The position numbers and the translations under genes are program-made. This document shows, one piece after another, positions 27,870-34,291 of a DNA stretch of 34,291 nucleotides (position 1 is its first letter; every line of letters starts with the position of its first letter). The stretch spans positions 1 through 34,291 of the IMG/VR virus record IMGVR_UViG_3300047551_001904; one strand, written 5' to 3'. Source of the DNA: a virus. The notes under the pieces were generated by a model. The model worked only from the letters and a program-made list of their open reading frames with translations, was not told the origin of the DNA and made no database searches.

Positions 27870-28864
27870 TGGCCTACAAAATTAATAAAACAGATGGATC
27901 ATTACTTACAGAAGTACTTGACAGTACGATCGATCAGGTAGCGACTGATTTAACCCTAATTGGTAAAAATACTTCCAATTTTGGTGAGTACCTTAATGAA
28001 AATTTTATAAAATTATTAGAAAACTTTGCATCAACAAGTCAGCCTAATAATCCTTTAACTGGACAAATATGGTATGATACTAATGAACTGAGGCTTAAGG
28101 TTTATAGTGGACAACAATGGAAGCAAGGAAGCGGACCAATAGTATCAGGAACTGCACCATTAACTGCTAGTTTAACTCAAGGAGACTTCTGGATAGATAG
28201 TGCTGAAAATCAGCTTTATTTTTATGACGGAGAGGATGGTTTACAGTTAGCCGGCCCTATATATAAAAAGAGTCAAGGGGTAAGTGGATTTGAAGTAAGA
28301 ACAATTAAAGATACCGATAATATCGAAAGAGTAATTTTAATTTTATGGTTAGGTGGATCAGTATTAGGAATTTTCAGTAAAAATACAGTAAATTTTACTA
28401 TTCCTACAGGCATTTTTAGCACAGGAGTCGTTAATAATCCTATTAAACCTGGGTTCAACATATGTAATATACCAGCTGGTGGGCCCAATGTTTTAAAGCT
28501 TAATGCAACTGCTTCGGTAGCGCAAACATTAAGTTTGACAGATGGCTCTATAGTAACTGGGGATTCATTTGTAAGAAATGATGTATCTCAGCCTACAATG
28601 CAAGGAACATTAAACCTAGTTAGTAGTAATAGTTTAAAGTTAGGACCAGCTGGACAAGTGTCTATTGGCGTAAATTCACAAGGTAGGTTGACTATTTCTG
28701 GGACTATTTCTACTATTCTAATGAATGATAAATTAAGATTACCGATTTATACAACTACATTACGAGATGCTCGGACTGATCAAGAAAATGGAGAGATAAT
28801 TTATAATAGCTCGGTGAATAAGGTACAAGCATATGCTAATGGTGTATGGGTAGATTTGCATTAA
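27869..28864 (+). CDS. short fibre-like virion protein, paralogue of neighbours
   Basis: This 331-residue protein has the same N-terminal module as both neighbouring genes: LTLIGKNTSNFGEYLNENFI (about 29-48), then GQIWYDTNELRLKVYSGQQW (about 65-84) and GDFWIDSAENQLYFYDG. The rest is a beta-rich shaft with a glycine-rich stretch. The C-terminus, with LPIYTTTLRDARTDQENGEI and NKVQAYANGVWVDLH, is a common ending in marine phage fibre proteins. Neither a collar nor a G2-like domain is present. It is translationally coupled to the upstream gene by TAATG. The role is probably a minor fibre or decorating tail protein; the receptor is unknown. Confidence 0.65.
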   Translation: MAYKINKTDGSLLTEVLDSTIDQVATDLTLIGKNTSNFGEYLNENFIKLLENFASTSQPNNPLTGQIWYDTNELRLKVYSGQQWKQGSGPIVSGTAPLTASLTQGDFWIDSAENQLYFYDGEDGLQLAGPIYKKSQGVSGFEVRTIKDTDNIERVILILWLGGSVLGIFSKNTVNFTIPTGIFSTGVVNNPIKPGFNICNIPAGGPNVLKLNATASVAQTLSLTDGSIVTGDSFVRNDVSQPTMQGTLNLVSSNSLKLGPAGQVSIGVNSQGRLTISGTISTILMNDKLRLPIYTTTLRDARTDQENGEIIYNSSVNKVQAYANGVWVDLH

Positions 28865-28865
28865 T

Positions 28866-28873
28866 TATAAATA
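28866..28873 (+). promoter_or_regulatory. perfect T4-type late promoter
   Basis: TATAAATA matches the T4 late consensus at all 8 positions. It begins 2 bases after the stop codon of the upstream gene, in a 31-bp gap. It is followed by a leader of about 16 nt with the strong ribosome-binding site AAGGGG (28882-28887) before the ATG at 28896. Confidence 0.8.
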
Positions 28874-28895
28874 TATTGAACAAGGGGTTTAAGTA

Positions 28896-30377
28896 ATGCC
28901 ATACGAGATTAACAGGTATAATGGAAGTCAAATCGCTACAATAGCGGATGGAACAATAGATTCTACGACTTCCTTAAAATTAATTGGCAAAAATTATGCT
29001 GGATACGGCGAAGCCCAAAACGAAAATTTTCTTCATCTTTTAGAAAGTTTCAGTAATCCTACTGCACCAGTAGCTCCTATTTCAGGACAAGTTTGGTATA
29101 ATAGTAGCACAAAAAGGTTGCATTATTACGATGGAACAAGTAAATGGAAATCAGCTAGCGGAGCAGAAGCTAGTTCATCAGAGCCTTTAGGACTTACTGC
29201 TGGAGATTTATGGTTTAAAAGTTCTACAAAACAATTGTATGTTCATAATGGTGTTGATTATACACTTGTCGGACCAGATGTAGTAGAAAATTTTGGTGCA
29301 ACACAATTTAGATCTAGAAATGTTTTAGATGTTTCTGATGCTTTACGCCCTATTATTGAATGTATTGTAGATGATGAAACAATTTATATTATAAGTAAAT
29401 CTGCGTTTACTATTAAAGCAGGACAAATTGTAAGTGGCGGTTTTACTGATATAAAACAAGGGTTAACTTTAGTTAACACTCCTAGCACTGGCGTTACTAC
29501 TTCTGCTCATAGATATTGGGGCACATCTAGTAATAGTTTGAAATTAAATGGGTATAGTTCTTCTGATTTTGTTTTGGCAGGAAATGCAACTTTTAATAGT
29601 ATTGTTAGGTTCGCAGATGTTGGTTATACCGTAGGTAATGATAATGATTTAGCGGTATATATAGACACTGATGGTACAACACCTGTTATAAGGAATGCTG
29701 TAAGCTCAACAATAAGATTTCAAACTACTTCTTCTGGAACAAAATATGCTTTAGAGATAGTTGGTAGAGATTTACTTCCAGGATATGATACTACAGGGCT
29801 ACCAACATCTGGTGTTAATAATATAGGATCTAGCTCTCGTAAATTTAATACAATTTATGCTAGTAGCTTTGATGGAAACGCATCTGGGGCTAATAATCTT
29901 TTAGTTAATACTACATATCGTTCAGCTGCTACAACTGCTACTGCTAATACAATAGTTGCAAGAGATGCTAATGGTGATGTATATGCTGGAGTTTTTAATG
30001 GAGTTGCCACTAGTGCTCGTTACGCTGACCTTGCAGAAAAATATCTAGCTGATGCCGAATATGAACATGGTACAGTTATGGTAGTAGGCGGAATTAAGGA
30101 AGTAACAGCTAGTTCATTAGGACAACGTGCAATAGGAGTAGTAAGTCATTCTCCTGCTTATATTATGAACAGTGATTTAGAAAATGGAACTTTAGTTGCT
30201 TTAAAAGGAAGAGTTCCTATTAAAGTTTCCGGACCGATTCGTAAAGGTGATAAATTAATAGCAGCTAATAACGGAACAGCAATTAGATCAATGGGTACTA
30301 CAGCTGATGTATTTGCAGTAGCCTTAGAAGATTCAGACGATCATGGGATCAAGTTAGTAGAGTCAGTAATACTATAA
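28896..30377 (+). CDS. fibre-like virion protein with G2-like C-terminal domain
   Basis: This 493-residue protein shares its N-terminal module with the two preceding genes (LKLIGKNYAGYGEAQNENFL at about 28-47, GQVWYNSSTKRLHYYDG, GDLWFKSSTKQLYVHNG). A beta-rich middle part follows. The C-terminal domain (376-493) starts ARYADLAEKYLADAEYEHGT and continues QRAIGVVSHSPAYIM, LKGRVPIKVSGPIRKGDKL and GIKLVESVIL. This beta-domain is common at the ends of phage fibres and recalls the peptidase G2/IMC-type domain that can self-cleave; I cannot confirm catalytic residues. AAGGGG lies 8 bases before the ATG, and the gene has its own perfect late box. A host-binding role is inferred. Confidence 0.7.
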   Translation: MPYEINRYNGSQIATIADGTIDSTTSLKLIGKNYAGYGEAQNENFLHLLESFSNPTAPVAPISGQVWYNSSTKRLHYYDGTSKWKSASGAEASSSEPLGLTAGDLWFKSSTKQLYVHNGVDYTLVGPDVVENFGATQFRSRNVLDVSDALRPIIECIVDDETIYIISKSAFTIKAGQIVSGGFTDIKQGLTLVNTPSTGVTTSAHRYWGTSSNSLKLNGYSSSDFVLAGNATFNSIVRFADVGYTVGNDNDLAVYIDTDGTTPVIRNAVSSTIRFQTTSSGTKYALEIVGRDLLPGYDTTGLPTSGVNNIGSSSRKFNTIYASSFDGNASGANNLLVNTTYRSAATTATANTIVARDANGDVYAGVFNGVATSARYADLAEKYLADAEYEHGTVMVVGGIKEVTASSLGQRAIGVVSHSPAYIMNSDLENGTLVALKGRVPIKVSGPIRKGDKLIAANNGTAIRSMGTTADVFAVALEDSDDHGIKLVESVIL

Positions 30378-30386
30378 GGATATAAA

Positions 30387-31358
30387 ATGGGCTTTGGTGC
30401 TGGGCAATTAATCGAAGATATAGATTATACCACAGTGTATAATAAAATTGTTGCCGTCTATGGGAGAAATGACGACGGATACGGACAAACTGTAGTTAAC
30501 AACCCAGTAGCAGATGGAGTTTTAGTATATGCTAGTCATTGGGACACATTAAGAACCTATATTGTTAATTCAAGAATACATCAAATCGGCACAGCTAGTT
30601 TAACTGATGTAGATACTTCAACAATAGTATCATATACACACCTAAGTAGTTATAATTCAATGGCAGATAGTTGTGTTACTGATAAAAGATCAGTTGCAAA
30701 TGGACAGTATACTCCAGACGAGTCTAAGACCAGTGGAACAAGGCAAAGTAGTGTAAGTGGCACTTGGGGTCAGCAAAGTGCAAATAATCAAGTTTTAACG
30801 GCAACATTTACTGTAACAGGTGCTGATATGAATAGTGATGGCGCTCGCAGAGGATTAAGATATTTTTTCAATGCGGGAGGTAAAGTTAAATTTAATCTTT
30901 CATTAGCAGGATTTACAACTGCATCAGATCCAGCGGGTCAAGGTAAAGGTCAAAAATGGGCCGATTTATTCAGTGGTGCAGGCACTATTGTTATTGATTA
31001 CACACAAACAACTTGCACAGGTAGTGGAACTACAACAGGAGTTGGTGCTTTAGAGTTATCTACTAGTGATTCGACTATATTTACTAAGACAGTGGGTAGC
31101 GGAGTTTATTCGGAAAATTATTTTAGAATTTTCGCTAGATTTTCTGATAGTAATGAAACATCAATAGTTTTTACAATTAAATGTTACGATTTAGATACAG
31201 GCGATCAACGTACAGGAGTGCTTCCAGGGCCAGCGATAGATGAAGCAGTCGATGGTAATTTAACAGTAGCAATATCACAAGATCGTCCTTCGGGTAGCTA
31301 TGTTTCGGTTTCAAGTCCGTCATATAGCTCGATAAACTTTAGTACTGGTACAACGTAA
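30387..31358 (+). CDS. virion structural protein, first copy of a tandem pair
   Basis: This 323-residue protein is strongly similar along its whole length to the next gene. It has a short helical N-terminal part (LIEDIDYTTVYNKIVAVYGR, then SHWDTLRTYIVNSRIHQ) that looks like an attachment segment. A larger beta-domain follows, with SSVSGTWGQQSANNQVLTA, VTGADMNSDGARRGLRYFFN, GQKWADLFSGAGTIVIDYTQ and GVYSENYFRIFARF. AAGGA lies 6 bases before the ATG. By recollection, proteins with this head-and-domain pattern occur in multiple copies near the fibre genes of marine T4-like phages and are labelled virion structural proteins. No enzyme motif is visible. A short fibre or baseplate-decorating role is possible. 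Confidence 0.65.
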   Translation: MGFGAGQLIEDIDYTTVYNKIVAVYGRNDDGYGQTVVNNPVADGVLVYASHWDTLRTYIVNSRIHQIGTASLTDVDTSTIVSYTHLSSYNSMADSCVTDKRSVANGQYTPDESKTSGTRQSSVSGTWGQQSANNQVLTATFTVTGADMNSDGARRGLRYFFNAGGKVKFNLSLAGFTTASDPAGQGKGQKWADLFSGAGTIVIDYTQTTCTGSGTTTGVGALELSTSDSTIFTKTVGSGVYSENYFRIFARFSDSNETSIVFTIKCYDLDTGDQRTGVLPGPAIDEAVDGNLTVAISQDRPSGSYVSVSSPSYSSINFSTGTT

Positions 31359-31365
31359 ATAAAAA

Positions 31366-32325
31366 ATGACTATAGGAACAGGTCTTGTATTTGAAGATAC
31401 CGATTTTACCGGAGTTTACAACAAGATAAATGGTGTATACGGTAGAAATGATAATGGCTATGGTCAGGTTTTGGCGTCTAATCCAGCAGCAAATGGAGTT
31501 GCTGTAACTTCTGCGGATTGGAATAATCTTAGAACATATTGTGTTAATACACGAATTCATCAGGCAGGAAGCTCAAGTCCTACAAGTGTGTCTAGCGGTG
31601 CTGTTATTCAGTCTGCTCTTGTTACTGAATTAGATACACTAGCAGATACTTGTACTACTAATCGATATTCAATAGCTGCTGGACAGTTTACCGCAGACGA
31701 AGCTAAATCAAGTGCTACAAGACAAAGCAGTGTGAGTGGTACCTGGGGAGTTCAATCTTCATTCAATCATGTATTAACTGCCACCTGTACTGTAACTGGT
31801 GCAGATATGAACAGTGATGGACCTCGTAGAGGACTTAGGTACTTTTTTAATGCAGGTGGAAAGGTTAAACTTGCCATAAGTTTAGCTAATTTTACAGGTG
31901 GAGTGTCTGGTAAAGGTCAAAAATGGGCCGACTTATTCAGTGGTGCAGGGACAATTTATATGGATTACACACAAACGCTATGCACAGGCACTGGAACAAC
32001 AAGTACAGTTGGTGGGCTAGACTTAACATTAACGGATCAACAAATTTTTAGAAAAGATGTTGGCAGTGGCGTTTATTCGGAAAACTACTTTTTAGTCTAT
32101 GCTCGGTTCTTTGATGTTAACCAGACAGGAATAATTTTTACAGTAAAATGTTATGACATGGACACCGGTGATCAACAGGCCGGTTTTCTTCCTGGACCAG
32201 CAGTTGACGAAGCAGTTGATGGCAATTTAACAGTGGCATTTACACAAGATCGCCCATCAGGTAGCTATGTTAGTATCACTACTCCTACTTACAGTGCGGT
32301 AACTTTTAGTACCGGCACTTCATAA
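31366..32325 (+). CDS. virion structural protein, second copy of a tandem pair
   Basis: This 319-residue protein is the paralogue of the preceding gene. It has the same helical N-terminal part (FEDTDFTGVYNKINGVYGR) and the same beta-domain (VTGADMNSDGPRRGLRYFFN, GKGQKWADLFSGAGTIYMDY, LPGPAVDEAVDGNLTVAF). It lacks about four residues of a loop (TTASDPAGQG in copy one, GGVSG here). The ATG follows the upstream stop by 7 bases (TAAATAAAAAATG), and no Shine-Dalgarno is visible, so translation may depend on coupling to copy one. The Cys pair in KCYD and TLCTG is also present in copy one. Function is unknown beyond a likely tail-surface role. Confidence 0.65.
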   Translation: MTIGTGLVFEDTDFTGVYNKINGVYGRNDNGYGQVLASNPAANGVAVTSADWNNLRTYCVNTRIHQAGSSSPTSVSSGAVIQSALVTELDTLADTCTTNRYSIAAGQFTADEAKSSATRQSSVSGTWGVQSSFNHVLTATCTVTGADMNSDGPRRGLRYFFNAGGKVKLAISLANFTGGVSGKGQKWADLFSGAGTIYMDYTQTLCTGTGTTSTVGGLDLTLTDQQIFRKDVGSGVYSENYFLVYARFFDVNQTGIIFTVKCYDMDTGDQQAGFLPGPAVDEAVDGNLTVAFTQDRPSGSYVSITTPTYSAVTFSTGTS

Positions 32326-32334
32326 ATCAAGCTC

Positions 32335-32363
32335 TTGACATTATTTCCGTATAATTATACAAT
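32335..32363 (+). promoter_or_regulatory. sigma70-type promoter for the glycosyltransferase cluster
   Basis: TTGACA (32335-32340) and TACAAT (32358-32363) are spaced by exactly 17 bp (11 of 12 to consensus), after the last late structural gene. The start would fall near 32370, leaving a 17-nt leader with GGAG (32378-32381) five bases before the ATG at 32387. The -35 and adjoining bases, TTGACATTAT, are identical to the gp55 promoter. This suggests that the following genes are not solely late-transcribed. Confidence 0.75.
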
Positions 32364-32375
32364 ACTAGTATAATT
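32353..32375. repeat. 8-bp inverted repeat across the -10 region
   Basis: AATTATAC (32353-32360) and GTATAATT (32368-32375) are perfect complements around a 7-base loop (AATACTA). The repeat spans the -10 box and the predicted transcription start. It could bind a dimeric regulator or fold in the leader. Chance is more plausible here than for the 10-bp repeat at 1721. Confidence 0.5.
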
Positions 32376-32386
32376 CCGGAGATATT

Positions 32387-32737
32387 ATGGAACCCAAAGT
32401 ACAAAAAGCTTTTGAAGTTGCTTCATATATGGCAACTTTGCATAATCAGCAGCGTCTTTTAGAAGAAGAATTTGAGCAAACTTTGCTTTATTATTTTGGA
32501 GGAGGAGCTTTTAAAGCCACTGAGCAAAGATTATCTTTTTTAGCTGGTGTTATAACTAAACAAATTGACAGTTTAGTTGTTCTTGATGATAATCGTGTAC
32601 CAATATTAATAGAAAATATAAACGAATTTTATGCTAACCTTTTAAGTCATTATACCGAAGCTACTAATTCTTACTATTACAAATATAAAAAAATAACTTC
32701 CAGTAAAACTGTAGAAAGTATAATTGATAATGTCTAA
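32387..32737 (+). CDS. conserved small phage protein of unknown function
   Basis: This 116-residue, mostly helical protein has no recognised domain. A Gln/Glu-rich helix (HNQQRLLEEEFEQTLLYYF) is followed by a glycine turn (GGGAF). A strand pair then follows (DSLVVLDDNRVPILIENINE), and a Tyr-rich helix (ATNSYYYKYKKI). I recall similar small proteins, with a helix, the V-DDN-IPI-I strand and a terminal helix, in cyanophages, but no function is known to me. The start has GGAG five bases upstream and a sigma70-type promoter. The end overlaps the first glycosyltransferase-like gene by 8 nt, so the three genes probably form one operon. Confidence 0.75.
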   Translation: MEPKVQKAFEVASYMATLHNQQRLLEEEFEQTLLYYFGGGAFKATEQRLSFLAGVITKQIDSLVVLDDNRVPILIENINEFYANLLSHYTEATNSYYYKYKKITSSKTVESIIDNV

Positions 32738-33548
32738 AGGCGTATTGTTATTTGCTCTAAATACAGAGTTTAAGTACACTGAATTAGCAGAAATTTGTGC
32801 TAAAAGAGTTAAAGAGCATCTTAAATTGCCTGTATCTTTGGTTGTAAACGAAGATTATGCGGATCCACAAAATTTATTTGATAAAATAATTAAGGTTGAC
32901 GAGGAAAAATCACAAAGTAGAATATTAAATGACGGTTTAGATAGTTCTAAAACTGTAAAATGGATTAATTTTCCTAGACCTAACGCATACGACTTAACTC
33001 CATACGATAAAACTTTAGTCTTAGATGTTGATTATGTCCTAAATAGTAGTCATTTAAAGATTTGTTTCAATCTAGAAAAAGATTTTGCAATCTTTAAAGA
33101 AGGTATAAATTTATTGTCTTCTCGGCAGTTTCCAGAGTTTGATAACTTAAATCCTTTTTCTATTAAATTTTACTGGGCGACAGTATTTTATTTCAAAAAG
33201 ACTAACCTAAATGAATTATTTTTTAATCATTTAAAATATATACGGGAAAACTGGCCATATTATTGTAGTCTTTATCAAATTAAGGAAACAAAGTTTCGTA
33301 ATGATTTCGCATTTAGTATTGGTATACATAATATTTTTAGTAGTCGTGTTTCAAAAAGATTTGGGTTTATCCCAGGAAAATTATTTTATACTATAGATAG
33401 GGATACTTTAATAGAATCCGTAGATAAGAAACTCGTTTTTCTTATGTCGAATAATACAGATACTAAATTACAACCAGCAGCAGTTAATAATACTGATGTC
33501 CATATAATGAATAAGTTTAGTCTTTTAAGGACAATGAACAATGAGTAA
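32730..33548 (+). CDS. glycosyltransferase-like protein (GT-A fold, DXD), first of a pair
   Basis: This 272-residue protein looks like a nucleotide-sugar-dependent glycosyltransferase. It opens with SKGVLLFALNTEFKYTELAE, a Rossmann-type strand and helix. It then has LPVSLVVNEDYAD, and a DVD motif at residues 99-101 after TPYDKTLVL, placed as in GT8-like enzymes that bind a metal and UDP-sugar. WATVFYFKKT (about 150-159) fits the acceptor-side strand. The C-terminal 45 residues are Asn/Thr-rich. I chose ATG at 32730 over TTG two codons upstream; it overlaps the preceding gene by 8 nt. It overlaps the next gene by 8 nt in the same way, and both begin Met-Ser-Lys-Gly. Donor and acceptor are unknown; virion glycoproteins, host surface sugars or DNA bases are all possible. 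Confidence 0.65.
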   Translation: MSKGVLLFALNTEFKYTELAEICAKRVKEHLKLPVSLVVNEDYADPQNLFDKIIKVDEEKSQSRILNDGLDSSKTVKWINFPRPNAYDLTPYDKTLVLDVDYVLNSSHLKICFNLEKDFAIFKEGINLLSSRQFPEFDNLNPFSIKFYWATVFYFKKTNLNELFFNHLKYIRENWPYYCSLYQIKETKFRNDFAFSIGIHNIFSSRVSKRFGFIPGKLFYTIDRDTLIESVDKKLVFLMSNNTDTKLQPAAVNNTDVHIMNKFSLLRTMNNE

Positions 33549-34291
33549 AGGTCACCTAATATTTGCACAAAATTCAGACATAGATTATATTAGGCAGGCT
33601 TATGCTCTTGCTTTATCGATTAAAAATTTTAATAAAATAAATCAAGTATGCTTAGTTACTAATGACCCAGTGCCGCTTGAATATATTAATGTTTTTGACC
33701 ATATTGTAAAATATCCGTGGGGAGATATGGCCAAAAAATCTGAATGGAAAATCGAGAATAGATGGAAAATAATACATTGCACGCCATTTAAAGAAAATTT
33801 AGTTTATGACTCTGATATGCTATTACTATCTAGTAATGATCATTTATGGTATTGGTTAGATGGTTCTGATGTGCAATTAACAAGTAAAGTTTATAATTAT
33901 AGGGGAGATATCATTACAAAATATAATAATCCATATAGGAAAACTTTTGCTGCTAATAATTTGCCAGACGTTTATTGTGGATTATTCTATTTTAGAAAGT
34001 CTAAGCCTTCGTTTGAATTCTTTAGATGGATCGAGTGTATGATGAAAGATTATGAAAGGTTTTATAATTTATATACTCCAAAAATTACTCAGAAAATATG
34101 TAGTATGGATGTTTCTGCTGCCATTGCATCCAAAATACTAAATTTACAAGAAAATAAAATTTTATCTTTTACTCATATGAAAACAGGAGTTCAAGGGTGG
34201 GGTATTAATGATTTGGATAATTGGAATCAATATGTTATAAGTCATTTTAATAATGATTTGAGACTTAATGTAGCAAATTATGTTCAGTCTG
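33541..34291 (+). CDS. glycosyltransferase-like protein (DXD), second of a pair, partial
   Basis: The 250 codons present begin SKGHLIFAQNSDIDYIRQAY and continue ALALSIKNFNKINQVCLVTN, a GT8-like first half. After KENLVY comes DSD at residues 90-92, then MLLLSSNDH. The strand DVYCGLFYFRKSKPSFEFF (about 145-163) matches the usual acceptor-side region, and FTHMKTGVQGWG (about 211-222) contains a histidine where GT8 enzymes often have a third metal ligand. The gene runs off the right edge. AAGGA (33527-33531) precedes the ATG by 9 bases. It resembles the preceding gene in its first 20 residues and in its DXD placement, which suggests an old duplication. It belongs with its neighbour in one operon. 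Confidence 0.68.
   Translation, partial: MSKGHLIFAQNSDIDYIRQAYALALSIKNFNKINQVCLVTNDPVPLEYINVFDHIVKYPWGDMAKKSEWKIENRWKIIHCTPFKENLVYDSDMLLLSSNDHLWYWLDGSDVQLTSKVYNYRGDIITKYNNPYRKTFAANNLPDVYCGLFYFRKSKPSFEFFRWIECMMKDYERFYNLYTPKITQKICSMDVSAAIASKILNLQENKILSFTHMKTGVQGWGINDLDNWNQYVISHFNNDLRLNVANYVQS

Larger units (their letters stand above)
30387..32325 (+). repeat. tandem gene duplication of a virion protein
   Basis: The two adjacent genes encode 323 and 319 residues that align end to end with only small gaps. Identical runs include RQSSVSGTWG, VTGADMNSDG, RRGLRYFFNAGGKVK, GQKWADLFSGAGTI, VGSGVYSENYF and QDRPSGSYVS. DNA similarity is also high in places, such as around 30950-30987 against 31916-31953. 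N-terminal residues 50-90 have diverged most. Confidence 0.85.

Noticed and set aside
31354-31361. CGTAAATA as a late promoter before the second duplicate
   Set aside because: It mismatches the late box at two of eight positions and would leave almost no leader before the ATG at 31366.
32369-32374. Second TATAAT upstream of the gene at 32387 as the -10 box
   Set aside because: No -35 box lies 16-18 bp upstream; the TTGACA at 32335 is 28 bp away from it but exactly 17 bp from TACAAT.
32724-32729. TTG start for the first glycosyltransferase-like gene
   Set aside because: ATG at 32730 gives Met-Ser-Lys-Gly, the same start and the same 8-nt overlap as the second glycosyltransferase-like gene.
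1-34291. tRNA genes, CRISPR arrays, insertion sequences or integration sites
   Set aside because: No cloverleaf, spaced direct repeats, transposase or integrase motifs were seen, and almost all bases lie in phage genes.

Overview
The window is a densely coded, AT-rich piece of a T4-like contractile-tailed phage. It is most like the marine T4-like myoviruses of cyanobacteria and SAR11-type bacteria. This rests on gene content recalled from those phages: a gp55-type late sigma factor, gp47 nuclease, and a baseplate cassette in the order tube cap - gp53 - hub - gp5 - gp25 - gp6 - giant protein - fibre proteins. No host gene, tRNA, CRISPR array, insertion sequence or integrase is visible, and the host cannot be named from this segment. 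No stretch over 300 bases lacks a gene.

Layout. (1) Positions 1-1703, minus strand: the gp47 recombination nuclease subunit (cut by the left edge) and the late sigma factor gp55. Each has its own sigma70-type promoter with 17-bp spacing and a very short leader. (2) Positions 1704-1774: a 71-bp divergent control region, with the gp55 promoter and a perfect 10-bp inverted repeat on one side and a late-promoter-like box on the other. (3) Positions 1775-8163, plus strand: tail tube cap, gp53 wedge, a gp27-like hub, the gp5 spike and gp25, joined by TAATG or ATGA stop/start overlaps. (4) Positions 8209-24869: gp6, then one uninterrupted 4,403-codon gene that takes 39 percent of the window. (5) Positions 24890-32325: six smaller virion proteins. 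Three share an N-terminal module but have different C-termini (tail-collar, short, G2-like), and two are a tandem duplication. (6) From 32387 to the right edge: a sigma70-type promoter, a small unknown protein, and two glycosyltransferase-like proteins with DXD motifs whose reading frames overlap by 8 nt.

How it fits together. Host-type promoters would express the nuclease, the sigma factor and probably the glycosyltransferase cluster before or apart from the late genes. gp55 then directs host RNA polymerase to T4-type late boxes (NATAAATA), which are seen at 8183, 24865 and 28866 and, more weakly, at 1749. The late products build the baseplate hub, the wedges and the adhesive outer parts of the tail. 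The most unusual content is the giant protein, with a degenerate cupredoxin-like module, carbohydrate-binding-like modules, a seven-bladed propeller and a long array of adhesin-like beta-sandwich repeats. The repeated pairing of sigma70-type promoters with inverted repeats is also notable.
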